Assembly (NCBI GenBank): GCA_016933055.1
Contig: JAFGBS010000033.1
Location: 1 to 64,000 of the forward strand
Direction of reading: 5' to 3'
DNA: 64,000 bases
Origin: Promethearchaeota archaeon
Lineage (GTDB): Archaea; Asgardarchaeota; Lokiarchaeia; Sigyniarchaeales; Promethearchaeaceae
A program made the translations under genes and the position numbers. The notes beneath the pieces were generated by a model. It saw nothing but the letters and a program-made list of their open reading frames with translations. It was not told where the DNA came from and made no database searches. Within the stretch, counting starts at the first letter, position 1. The number at the start of each line of letters is the position of its first letter. Below are positions 26,902 through 35,539 of this stretch, piece by piece.

Positions 26902-28385
26902 GGGGTTTCACCTTTCCATGGTTTATTTTCGATAAACTTTGTTCTATCTGTAACCATTTCAGATCCTTCATCATTTTTCGGTATTTCCGTAACCAACTTA
27001 TCTAATTCCCGGGAAAGAATCTTCAACAGTTTTGGAGTACAAAAACCCCCATTACACCTCCCCATTCGGGGTCTTAATCGAACTTTAATCATATCTAAGG
27101 TTGTTGCACCAATTGGCCGGTGGATGGCATCAATGATTTCCGCTTCAGTCACTGTTTCGCAACGGCAAATTACTCTACCCCATTCTGGACGATTCTTTAT
27201 GGCCTGAGCTAAAGTGTCTTCATTCATATCTTTTAATCGCTGTTGAGGAAATCGGATCGGATTCCAAGAATCTTTCTCCCCGAATGATAGCGTTGTATGG
27301 TTCTTAACTATATCAGTGACTAAATCTGCAATTGCAAGACAAGAGGATAAGCCTGGAGAACAGATACCTGCCACATTTATAAAATTTTCAACTTCACTCG
27401 CTTCAATTATGAAGTCTCCATCTCTATCTGAAACTGCACGTAATCCTGCGAAATTAGCTATCGCTTTTCGAAGAGGTATACTTGGTAGTAGCTTTCTCCC
27501 TCCCCTAATGATCTCATTGAGTCCAGCGGAAGTAGTGGACACGTCCTCCTTGTCGTTTTGTGCATTAGAATTTGGTCCTATGAATGTATGTCCCTCTATA
27601 GTGGGACAAACTAAGATGCCTTTACTTACAGGAGTAGGGATAGGGAATAAAATATGGTTTACGGGGATTGCATTACGATCCATTAATATATACTCCCCTT
27701 TCCGGGGTGTAATGGTAAAATTATCCGCTCCAACCATTCTAGCTATCTCGTCTGCATACACTCCCGCAGCATTGATAATTACTTTAGCATTGAGTTGCTT
27801 TTGTCCTGCTTGGATAATAAATCCGTTGGATTTCTGTTGGATTTCGGTTACTGGGCTGGAAAATAAAAGATCCACTCCATTATCATAGGCATTTTCTGCA
27901 AGTCCAATAGTTAATCCAAATGGCCAGATTATTCCAGCGCTAGGAGCATACAATACAGCTTTTACGTTATCAGCAATATTCGGTTCCATAATTTTTATGC
28001 GTTTTATATCTGTAATAATTTCGCTGGGAATATTCCGCTTATCTGCTTGATTTTGTTCCTTTTGTAAATCTTTCATATCCTCATCATTAAATGCAACAAC
28101 GAAAGAGCCCACTCGTTTAAAATCAAAGTTTATTTCTTTTTGGAGTTGATCAAACATCGGATTTCCTTTTACATTCATTTCACTTTGTAAGGAACCTTCT
28201 GAAGATGCATAACCCGCATGTATTATAGCAGAATTTCCTTTGGTGGTTTCTGTAGCCACATCTGCATGTTTTTCAATTAGAATAGTTTTCAGTCGGTATT
28301 TGGATACCCATCGAGCTATGGAACAGCCAATAACACCGCCACCAATTATCGCAATGTCATACGGTTTCATCATATATTCATTCAA
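26898..28385 (-). CDS. GlpA-like FAD-dependent dehydrogenase with BFD [2Fe-2S] domain
   Basis: The 495 residues begin with the FAD loop IAIIGGGVIGCSIARWVSKY and form a DAO-type oxidoreductase up to about 385. A BFD-like domain follows with C-x-C (VICRCETVTEAEI) and C-x4-C (GRCNGGFC), four likely iron-sulfur ligands. This is the layout of anaerobic GlpA and related glycerol-3-phosphate or L-2-hydroxyacid dehydrogenases. With the FAD/NAD partner and DUF1667 it would pass electrons to NAD or another carrier. The glycerophosphodiesterase at 19169 could supply substrate. Starts at codons 1, 4 or 5 or 6 are all possible. Confidence 0.88.
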   Translation of the reverse strand: MNEYMMKPYDIAIIGGGVIGCSIARWVSKYRLKTILIEKHADVATETTKGNSAIIHAGYASSEGSLQSEMNVKGNPMFDQLQKEINFDFKRVGSFVVAFNDEDMKDLQKEQNQADKRNIPSEIITDIKRIKIMEPNIADNVKAVLYAPSAGIIWPFGLTIGLAENAYDNGVDLLFSSPVTEIQQKSNGFIIQAGQKQLNAKVIINAAGVYADEIARMVGADNFTITPRKGEYILMDRNAIPVNHILFPIPTPVSKGILVCPTIEGHTFIGPNSNAQNDKEDVSTTSAGLNEIIRGGRKLLPSIPLRKAIANFAGLRAVSDRDGDFIIEASEVENFINVAGICSPGLSSCLAIADLVTDIVKNHTTLSFGEKDSWNPIRFPQQRLKDMNEDTLAQAIKNRPEWGRVICRCETVTEAEIIDAIHRPIGATTLDMIKVRLRPRMGRCNGGFCTPKLLKILSRELDKLVTEIPKNDEGSEMVTDRTKFIENKPWKGETP

Positions 28386-28495
28386 ACTAGAATTTTACTC
28401 CATAAAAATAAAACTTATTAATATAAACAATAAAAGAACCGACGGGGGTGTTATATTTATTACATAGAACATAGTTTCATGTATTGGTGAGTTAT

Positions 28496-29407
28496 ATGCA
28501 CAAAGATGAATTTGATATCTTTTTACAAACAGTAACAATCAAGGATTTGAAAGAAATCATTACACATTACCAAAGCGTGAAGGGAATCTCAAACTATCGG
28601 AAAGTAGAACTTATTGAAGCCTTTGCAAATTTGTTGTCGGAGGATGATCAGGAAGACGCTTATAAAACTTGGATGCCGAAGAAAATTCAAGACCTTATAC
28701 AAAGAGCAATACAATTAACAGGATGGAGTTCTGCAGAGTTCGAATTAGATGATGAGAGAAAAGAGTATTCTGTGGAAGTAGCATGGTCTGGGGGAGGAAC
28801 CGATAAATGCACCGTCAATGTAAATGCTGATGGAATGCATCACAAGTGCACATGTAAAATTGGAGAGAGTGGTGGTATATGTGTTCATTTAATGACCTTA
28901 ATAGTGATTTTATACTTAAAGGAAGAGATACGTCCTAATCAATTTCCTATTCAGATTGATGAATTCTGGCTACAGACTGCAAAAGATCAAAAAGATGTGA
29001 TCCTCACACGGGTAGCAGACATAAAGGATGCTATTATTAATCTTGATGAATATTGGTTTTTTATTCGCGGTAATAAAATAACCACGAAATGGACAGGCGA
29101 TTATGCCGGAATTAAAACCGTAGACCTCAATTCCATCAATGCAAAAAAGAAAACAAAAACCACGGTAGAAGAGTGGATTGTAAAAAAAGTAGTTGATAAA
29201 CAACTAGAATCTCTTCGTAATACTGGGAGAGTTAGGGAAATTGTTACCGATAAATATGGAGTAATTGATAAAATACTGAACAATGAGAAACAATTTAAAA
29301 GATTACTAGCAGCATTCCAACGTGCGGCAGATAAATTCAAGAGTGAAGAATATCCGCAATCCAAAGAAGAGATTCGTGAAGCACTGCGGATTGGATTGAT
29401 TGAGTGA
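28496..29407 (+). CDS. SAP-like/SWIM zinc-finger protein
   Basis: From ATG 28496 the product is 303 residues. The first 45 (TIKDLKEIITHYQ ... NYRKVELIEAFANLL) resemble a SAP-type helix-hairpin. A SWIM zinc motif C-x-C-x8-C-x-H follows (CTCKIGESGGICVH, near residue 120). The rest is helical and unassigned. SWIM domains bind DNA or protein. GGTGA lies 6 bases before the ATG, supporting it over an in-frame TTG at 28484. It is divergent from the GlpA-like gene. Confidence 0.75.
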   Translation: MHKDEFDIFLQTVTIKDLKEIITHYQSVKGISNYRKVELIEAFANLLSEDDQEDAYKTWMPKKIQDLIQRAIQLTGWSSAEFELDDERKEYSVEVAWSGGGTDKCTVNVNADGMHHKCTCKIGESGGICVHLMTLIVILYLKEEIRPNQFPIQIDEFWLQTAKDQKDVILTRVADIKDAIINLDEYWFFIRGNKITTKWTGDYAGIKTVDLNSINAKKKTKTTVEEWIVKKVVDKQLESLRNTGRVREIVTDKYGVIDKILNNEKQFKRLLAAFQRAADKFKSEEYPQSKEEIREALRIGLIE

Positions 29408-29484
29408 ATATTAAAAGAAGGTTGAAAAATGATCTAATTACTTATCAATACGATAAATTAGAATAAAAGTAGAAGAAAATTGAT

Positions 29485-30048
29485 CTAAAATTCTACATGA
29501 ATTATTTCCGATTCATCTATGTCTTCAAATTCATCGGCTTCATCATCAAATTTTTCCCCTTCTTCTAACGCTTGCTGATTGGCAATGAATGAGAAAATTT
29601 TTTTGCCTTTTAGAATCTTCGAAAACATAATATGGTCGATTTTGTCGATATATCCATTTTCGTTTAGAGATGCTGAGAAAGCTTCAAAATGAGTCTGATC
29701 TCGAAAGCTAGCAATAAGATGGATTTGTTCATCAGAACCCACACTTGCGAATAGAATTTCGTTGTATTCCTCAGCGAGGTATTTTGCAAAACTCTCAAGA
29801 AACATGGAATCAAGTTTTCCGATGGGCAATTTCTTTAAACGTAGGTTCAACATGCAATGTAGTGATAGTCCAATCTCTTCAGGATTCACAACAATAGTGA
29901 AACTCTCTAAAATGTTTGATTCTTTTAATTTGTGCAATCTGTGATAAATAGTACTGGTTTTTATATCCAACTCTTTGGCTAGATATTTCAGCGATACGCG
30001 AGAGTCTTTCTCCATCGCAGAAAGCAATTTTACATCAATATGATCCAT
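29485..30048 (-). CDS. Lrp/AsnC family transcriptional regulator
   Basis: The 187 residues start with an AsnC-type winged helix (IDVKLLSAMEKDSRVSLKYLAKELDIKTSTIYHRLHKLKE) and continue with the ligand-sensing RAM/AsnC domain (LHCMLNLRLKK ... ILFASVGSDEQIHLIASF). About 30 acidic residues at the end (EEGEKFDDEADEFEDIDESE) are unusual for the family. Such proteins form octamers and respond to amino acids or other metabolites. The 600-base region upstream contains a CG-rich hairpin and a phased GTCG element that could be its control region. Confidence 0.88.
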   Translation of the reverse strand: MDHIDVKLLSAMEKDSRVSLKYLAKELDIKTSTIYHRLHKLKESNILESFTIVVNPEEIGLSLHCMLNLRLKKLPIGKLDSMFLESFAKYLAEEYNEILFASVGSDEQIHLIASFRDQTHFEAFSASLNENGYIDKIDHIMFSKILKGKKIFSFIANQQALEEGEKFDDEADEFEDIDESEIIHVEF

Positions 30049-30217
30049 TTACGTACACACACCCTTCTTTTTTGTTTGGTGGCAATGGACCCAATGAGAG
30101 GATCCTTGCCGTTGGTTTTGGTTGGGAAATTTTACTTTTTAAATATTTGGGGAAATATTACATACCGGTAAGAAACCCAAATTTCTTTACGGAAGTATTG
30201 GTTGCGGAGTATATTTT

Positions 30218-30237
30218 CGATTTTCCGATGAAAATCG
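30218..30237. promoter_or_regulatory. Inverted repeat upstream of the Lrp gene
   Basis: CGATTTTC and GAAAATCG form a perfect 8-base inverted repeat around CGAT, about 170-190 bases upstream of the Lrp/AsnC start. Palindromic AT-centred sites are typical for this regulator family, so autoregulation is a reasonable guess. Confidence 0.4.
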
Positions 30238-30250
30238 TGAATTACATTAT

Positions 30251-30286
30251 ATCGTCGATTTAAGTCGCAAATTGTCGATGATTGTA
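30251..30286. promoter_or_regulatory. Phased GTCG element, copy 1
   Basis: GTCG begins at 30254, 30264 and 30274, exactly one helical turn apart. A 36-base window here agrees at 22 of 36 positions with 57263-57298, which has the same phasing and lies at a similar distance upstream of the second TBP gene in the same orientation. Confidence 0.45.
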
Positions 30287-30626
30287 AGATTTGATAGATT
30301 TCTTCAATATATATTACTGTATTCTTGTAAATATTCCAAGAAGTATTACAATTATTACTATTGATATAGGGTGTTGCTATGGAGATAATATCCAGATATT
30401 GCTAAGTGTATTTTTGAATACTTAGGTTGAGAATTGTGGAGAAAACTTTTGTGTCATTATCGATCGCATAAGATAGATGAATATTTTGAAAATTCTCTCT
30501 AAATGTTGCTAAATTTAGTTAGCTACAATCTAAATTGGATCAAACTTGTGCTATGATCTAAGGTTTCCTCGAGTTTTCATCATTTATCTCGATAACAACT
30601 TATTTCAAATTCATAAAATACAAATT

Positions 30627-30636
30627 AAAAAAAAAA
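30627..30636 (-). terminator. T10 tract after the GPH transporter gene
   Basis: Ten A on the plus strand read as T10 on the transcript strand, 14 bases beyond the MFS stop codon. Confidence 0.5.
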
Positions 30637-30650
30637 TGAAAATATTGTGG

Positions 30651-32150
30651 TTATTCTCGTCGTAACTTTTTGTAGGTAGGACTAACCTTCCCTTCTTTAG
30701 CTAATTCTTCAATATAGGCTTGTTCTTTTTCCAGATGAATCTGATTTAATTTGGTTTTTTTCTCTTCCCATTTCGGTCCATGTAATTTATAAAAGATCAT
30801 AAAGAATAGAACAAAGAGTAGGGCAGCGGCAGGGATCACAGTATAAGCCAAACGAATCCCAAATATCGCCGATTCGGGCTGAATTGGATTCGGAATTAAC
30901 TCAGTGGGCTCAATAAATCCAAAAAATCCAACTACCCAAAAGAATAACGCATTAGCAGCGCTAATAGCAGGCTTAGTGAACAATGCATTCATACCAGCAT
31001 ATGTGGTCTCTCGTCTTTTTCCAGTCAATAGTTCATCCATATCAATGATTTCGAAATATAACGGAGCATTTAGCAGTGCAGCGGGTGCGTAAGTTATCCC
31101 CAAGAGCGTCATGACAATCAAAGCAAAAAATGAATCTTTTCCGCTCATGATAAATAACTCAATGAATAGAACAATGCTTAAGCTTAATGCTACCATGTAA
31201 GTCCTCTTATTTCCCCATTTTCGTGCTAAACGACTAGCAGGGAATGTGAAAATAAATACCATCAGAAAAATTGCCAGCAGAGGAATAGTAGCCCAAATTC
31301 CTTCATAACCTAAAACGTATCCTACAAATGGGGCCATTAATCCTGTTAATACTACCCACGCAATCTGATAGAAGAAATTACCAAACTCATAAATCAGAAA
31401 TTGAGTGTTTTTAAAGGTTTGAACTATTGATTGGAAAAATCCTAATTTTTCCTCTCTCACAGCATATTCATTTTCAATTAGATTAAAGCTAGGAATAAAC
31501 ACCATCAAAGAACCAACGAATGCAGTTATAATCATCGTCGGTCTAAACCAAGGGCTTATCGCTGATGAAGTACCTGACAAAAACACGGTCGTGAGTATCA
31601 TTGAGCCCAGCATGCCTATTGCTCCTAAATATACCGAGTAGACTTGGACATTTGCACGTCCTTTACCCGTGATGCACATCTCTGATGGTAAAGAGTAAGT
31701 AATCAATCCGATAATGGTAAATATCGTATCAAACAGGAATAGAGCAAGTAAAAAGTTCGCAAATAGAGCCCATTGTCTATTGGCAAAAATCAGATCTAGA
31801 AACGGATACCAGCAAAAAATGAATAAAATTCCGAATACTGGTGCACCATAGCGCAAATATGGAATACGTCTTCCCAACTTAGACTGAGTTTTGTCTTCTA
31901 ATATCCCGAATAAGGGATCATTCAGAGCGTTCCAGATTGCGAAAATTAACATAGCAAGTGCTACTTTTTCAGTGGTTAATCCCAATTTAAACGTGTAGAA
32001 TACCGAAAGAGGCCCATTTATAATGCCGGAGAGTAAACTCACTCCAGCACCTGCAATACCAAAACTCACTTTCTGTCCTACAGTAACCCGTTCATCCAGA
32101 AAAACCACTTCATTCGAATTTTTCTCAGACATAAAAATCTTTTCGTCCAT
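30651..32150 (-). CDS. GPH-type sugar:cation symporter (MFS_2)
   Basis: The 499 residues have about 12 transmembrane helices and the glycoside-pentoside-hexuronide symporter loop GILEDKTQSKLGRRIPY between helices 2 and 3, preceded by NDPLF, plus YAPAALLNAPLYFEIIDMDE near residue 360, typical of MelB relatives. It would import sugars or glycosides with Na+ or H+. It is divergent from the deacetylase gene at 32257. A second GPH carrier heads the sugar operon at 36962. Confidence 0.87.
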   Translation of the reverse strand: MDEKIFMSEKNSNEVVFLDERVTVGQKVSFGIAGAGVSLLSGIINGPLSVFYTFKLGLTTEKVALAMLIFAIWNALNDPLFGILEDKTQSKLGRRIPYLRYGAPVFGILFIFCWYPFLDLIFANRQWALFANFLLALFLFDTIFTIIGLITYSLPSEMCITGKGRANVQVYSVYLGAIGMLGSMILTTVFLSGTSSAISPWFRPTMIITAFVGSLMVFIPSFNLIENEYAVREEKLGFFQSIVQTFKNTQFLIYEFGNFFYQIAWVVLTGLMAPFVGYVLGYEGIWATIPLLAIFLMVFIFTFPASRLARKWGNKRTYMVALSLSIVLFIELFIMSGKDSFFALIVMTLLGITYAPAALLNAPLYFEIIDMDELLTGKRRETTYAGMNALFTKPAISAANALFFWVVGFFGFIEPTELIPNPIQPESAIFGIRLAYTVIPAAALLFVLFFMIFYKLHGPKWEEKKTKLNQIHLEKEQAYIEELAKEGKVSPTYKKLRRE

Positions 32151-32256
32151 TATGTTTAAAAAAGTATCTAACGATTCAAAGATAATAAAAACACCTTTAG
32201 ATTTTGTAGAAAATCAAATTGGTATGAAAATTTTAGTATATCGAACGTGATTCCAA

Positions 32257-33156
32257 ATGAAAAACACCCCATCGATAATACAAAAACTCGGATTTAATGC
32301 AGATGATAAAGTAGTAATTTTACATATTGATGATATAGGCTCCTCTCATTCATCAAATGTGGCATCTTTCGAATGTTTGGATTATCGAATCGCGAGTTGT
32401 GGTTCGATAATTGTTCCCGCTCCTTGGTTTTTAGAGGCCGTCGCGTTTTATAAGAAATTTCCAAAATATGACATGGGGGTACACCTCACCTTAACATGCG
32501 AGTATAATCTTTACCGGTGGCGTGCATTAAGCAGTGTTGATCCATGTACGGGACTCTTGGATTCAGAAGGTTGTCTTTGGAGAACCACTGAAGAAGCAAT
32601 TACTAATGTAACGACTATAGCAGCAGAGACAGAGCTACGAAAACAAATTCAGACAGCTTTAGATAACGGGATCGACGTAACACATATTGATACTCATATG
32701 GGAACGGTCATGGACCCAAAATTTCTTCCCATTTACTTGAAACTAGCTCGAGAATTTAAAATTCCTGCATTTTTACCTAAGGTCACAAGACCATTATTAC
32801 TTGAGAGAGGATTCGGGAAAAGTGCAGATTTTGTGTTGGAGATGTTCCAAAAATTAGAAACCTCAGGAGTTCCCATGTTAGATCATATCATTATTGATAC
32901 TGGAGGGGGATATGAAGATAAAACTGCGTATTATTATAAACTAATCTCCGAGATTGAAGCAGGTTTAACCCATCTGTTATTTCACGCTGCCAAGATTAGC
33001 CCTGAATTATGCGCAATCGACGCAGATTCAGCGGAGTGGCGTAATCAAGACTATGAAGCGTTCATTAATCCCCGATTAAAAGAATGTATCAAGGACAATG
33101 ATATAAAAATAATAGGATATAGAGAAATACGGGACTATCTTCGAACAAACGATTGA
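32257..33156 (+). CDS. YdjC/ChbG-like carbohydrate deacetylase
   Basis: The 299 residues resemble the YdjC/polysaccharide-deacetylase fold: strand with VVILHIDDIGSSHSSN (catalytic and metal Asp pair), MGVHLTLTCEY (metal His) and VTHIDTHMGTVM (His-x-Asp-x-x-His type). These enzymes remove acetyl groups from amino sugars such as diacetylchitobiose. It lies between a GPH carrier and the sugar-acid operon, consistent with glycan use. The product stops one base before the convergent kinase-like gene ends. Confidence 0.8.
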   Translation: MKNTPSIIQKLGFNADDKVVILHIDDIGSSHSSNVASFECLDYRIASCGSIIVPAPWFLEAVAFYKKFPKYDMGVHLTLTCEYNLYRWRALSSVDPCTGLLDSEGCLWRTTEEAITNVTTIAAETELRKQIQTALDNGIDVTHIDTHMGTVMDPKFLPIYLKLAREFKIPAFLPKVTRPLLLERGFGKSADFVLEMFQKLETSGVPMLDHIIIDTGGGYEDKTAYYYKLISEIEAGLTHLLFHAAKISPELCAIDADSAEWRNQDYEAFINPRLKECIKDNDIKIIGYREIRDYLRTND

Positions 33157-34134
33157 TCATCTTTTAATTTTAGATGGTAAATAAAAATCATATCGTTTTC
33201 CAAATATTTTCTTTGTTGCTCTATCCATTTTTCGAAATGCTTGAAATACCCGCCACATGTTTGCATCGCTTCTATAATATTTTTTTATTTCTTTCAGGTT
33301 AAGAGGTGTAAGACCAAACTCGCTCGCTTCTTTCTCAAAAAAATCGTTTACAATTTGAATCAACCTAGGTATTAGTTCGGGTCGCTGTTCTTTATAAAAA
33401 TTTGCGATTAAATCGGTTGTAACGAGTCGCATATCGTAATAACGATTCACCGTATCCTCTAAGAAAAGTGCTTTTAAGACCCATCTGAGAGATTTAGGTG
33501 CACTTTTCAGAAATAAGACCGCTTCCATCGCTTCGTTTCCATCCACTCGGTAAAGGGGCGTACTGGTGTCACAATACCAAAACTTACTTGTATCATAAAC
33601 ACGGACAGAAGCTTCATAATCTTCTAATATCCAATTAGAGATCTGTCCATCAATTCCTATTTCGTATTGTGTTTGAGAATAGTTAAATTTCCATACTTTA
33701 TGAAGTTCCCTCATCAATAATTGGACTAAGACCTCTATTTCTGATTCACTTAATTGGTGAATTAAGTGGTGTGCTACTGATTTTGGATCAAATTTTTTTT
33801 GAATACAATATAATGCAATAGGATTCTTTTCTTTTTTTCTTAAATCGGTATATACCCACTCTGTTCCAAAATCAGGTATGTTTAAACCTACTTTTTCCCG
33901 TAAAAGATTGTTATATTCGTTGTACGCTTTAATATGGCGTTCCACTTGTTCAACGGTGTCAAATATAGGGACTCGCTTTAACGCTAATCCTTTCCAATCC
34001 TCATGCAAGATCTCTATTACAATACTAATTTCACCAAATCCCAACATTTTAACAGGGGAGTCTCCCTTATCGGGATGGGTGGTATCCAGTTCCAATTCAA
34101 ACTTTTGTAAGAAATCTTTATCAACTTTGATCAT
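33157..34134 (-). CDS. Protein-kinase-fold (APH-like) protein
   Basis: The 325 residues show the kinase fold in order: glycine-rich loop GFGEIS at 32-37, Lys53 in GLALKRVPI, a catalytic-loop-like IDGQISNW at 161-168 (Asp162 and Asn167 spaced as in HRDLKPEN) and CDTSTP at 188-193 in the position of DFG. It is closer to aminoglycoside/small-molecule kinases than to Ser/Thr kinases; Asgard genomes carry a related family of unknown function. Its ATG directly follows the aminotransferase stop (TAA-ATG), so the two work together, perhaps phosphorylating an amino alcohol or amino acid derivative. Confidence 0.65.
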   Translation of the reverse strand: MIKVDKDFLQKFELELDTTHPDKGDSPVKMLGFGEISIVIEILHEDWKGLALKRVPIFDTVEQVERHIKAYNEYNNLLREKVGLNIPDFGTEWVYTDLRKKEKNPIALYCIQKKFDPKSVAHHLIHQLSESEIEVLVQLLMRELHKVWKFNYSQTQYEIGIDGQISNWILEDYEASVRVYDTSKFWYCDTSTPLYRVDGNEAMEAVLFLKSAPKSLRWVLKALFLEDTVNRYYDMRLVTTDLIANFYKEQRPELIPRLIQIVNDFFEKEASEFGLTPLNLKEIKKYYRSDANMWRVFQAFRKMDRATKKIFGKRYDFYLPSKIKR

Positions 34135-35448
34135 TTACTTTTCCTCTTTGTTTGGTTTAGGGAGCGATAATAATGCTTTTTCAAGACGATGCATTATGTT
34201 TGAAACATCTTCTGAATTGAGTATCAAAGGTGGCATTAATTTTATAGTATCTTCCTTATTTCCGCAATAGTCAGCGAAGATACCATTTTCTATCATTCGG
34301 AGTGTCATGCCCACCCCGTAACGATGATTTGGAAATTCCATCCCCCACATTAATCCTCTTCCACGCACATCTACAATAATATCTTGAAGTAAGGGATTAT
34401 TCTTAAATTCTAAAAGCCCTTTTTCAAATTCTTTACTAATTTTTCTGACATGCTCTAAAAATTCTGGTGCTGAGATAATATCTAGCATTGTACGAGTTAC
34501 ATAGCATCCTAATTCGCTACCTCCCGTAGTACTAATATGGATAAATGGATCTTGTTCAAAAACTTCTCCGATGAATGATTTATAACTACATGTAGCAATC
34601 GGATATACACTAGAACTCATTCCTTTTGCTAGTACAATAATATCGGGAACTATTTTTTCATGAGGATAAAGTCCTCCATAAATCCCCCATAATTCTCCAG
34701 TTCGTCCTAATCCTGTTTGAACTTCATCCGCAATCATGATTACTCCTAGTTCATCACATAATTCTCGTATTCGAGTAAAATATCCTTCTTCTGGGATCAA
34801 AATGCCACCAGTCGCAGGAATCGTTTCCAAGATCACACAAGCCGTTTCTTCATCAATAACTTTCTCAAATTCTTCAATATCTCCAAAGGTTACTTGCTGA
34901 TAATCGGGTAAGTTCCACATGAAAGCATCCTTAAAACGCGCATTTCCAGCACCTAACGCTACTCCTGTCACTCCGTGATATCCTGTTTTAGCAGAAAGGA
35001 TCTTTTTTCGTTTTGTTGTGCTTCTTGAAAGTTTGATTGCTAAATCGATTGCTTCACCCCCTCCAACACAGAATTGGGTATTAGTAATGCCTCCAGGCAT
35101 CAATTCTGCGAGATTCTTAGCGAGAAGGGCTCTTTGTTCACTCAAGAGATGGTGATCTCCGATATCAAGACCAGCTTCAATTCCCCTCTTTAAGGCTTCT
35201 ATAATTTTTGGATAACCATGACCGAGATTAAACACCCCCCCACTGGTTCGGCAGTCGATCAATTGCATTGGTGGTGTATTTTTTCGAATCCCCTCCAACA
35301 TATGGATATAAATCCCCTCTCTTTTTCCTTGAATAGCCCCTAATCCCAGACTCTTAAAAAATTCAGCCTTCGGTTTAGAAATATATTTTGAATATAATTT
35401 TACCAGTTCCTTTTGTGATAGAGAACCAATGATTTTGTGTTCAGTCAT
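34135..35448 (-). CDS. Class III PLP-dependent aminotransferase
   Basis: The 437 residues carry the class III fold: cofactor-phosphate region VGGGEAIDLAIKLSR, TGYHGVTGVALGAG, the IADEVQTGLGRTG motif with the PLP-ring Asp, and the Schiff-base Lys in VLAKGMSS. Relatives include ornithine/acetylornithine and 4-aminobutyrate aminotransferases and ethanolamine-phosphate phospho-lyase. The gene abuts that of the kinase-like protein. The exact substrate cannot be read from sequence. Confidence 0.88.
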   Translation of the reverse strand: MTEHKIIGSLSQKELVKLYSKYISKPKAEFFKSLGLGAIQGKREGIYIHMLEGIRKNTPPMQLIDCRTSGGVFNLGHGYPKIIEALKRGIEAGLDIGDHHLLSEQRALLAKNLAELMPGGITNTQFCVGGGEAIDLAIKLSRSTTKRKKILSAKTGYHGVTGVALGAGNARFKDAFMWNLPDYQQVTFGDIEEFEKVIDEETACVILETIPATGGILIPEEGYFTRIRELCDELGVIMIADEVQTGLGRTGELWGIYGGLYPHEKIVPDIIVLAKGMSSSVYPIATCSYKSFIGEVFEQDPFIHISTTGGSELGCYVTRTMLDIISAPEFLEHVRKISKEFEKGLLEFKNNPLLQDIIVDVRGRGLMWGMEFPNHRYGVGMTLRMIENGIFADYCGNKEDTIKLMPPLILNSEDVSNIMHRLEKALLSLPKPNKEEK

Positions 35449-35539
35449 TCAATATAACACTCAGAAAATCTTTCGTTAGCCTATCTTTTTGTAGTTCAGT
35501 AAATTAAAGGTTTTGAAAAGAAAGGAGAATAAAAAGTAT

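Larger units (their letters stand above)
30049..30650. other. Long intergenic region with repeat elements
   Basis: About 600 AT-rich bases without a credible gene (a 63-codon plus-strand frame at 30072-30263 has no family resemblance or ribosome-binding site). It holds a perfect 8-base hairpin CGATTTTC-CGAT-GAAAATCG at 30218-30237, the phased GTCG element at 30251-30286 and a T10 transcript end for the MFS gene near 30627. Upstream of the Lrp gene, it is the likely control region. Confidence 0.5.

Noticed and set aside
30072..30263. 63-codon plus-strand frame upstream of the Lrp gene
   Set aside because: No ribosome-binding site or family resemblance; the region looks like regulatory DNA.
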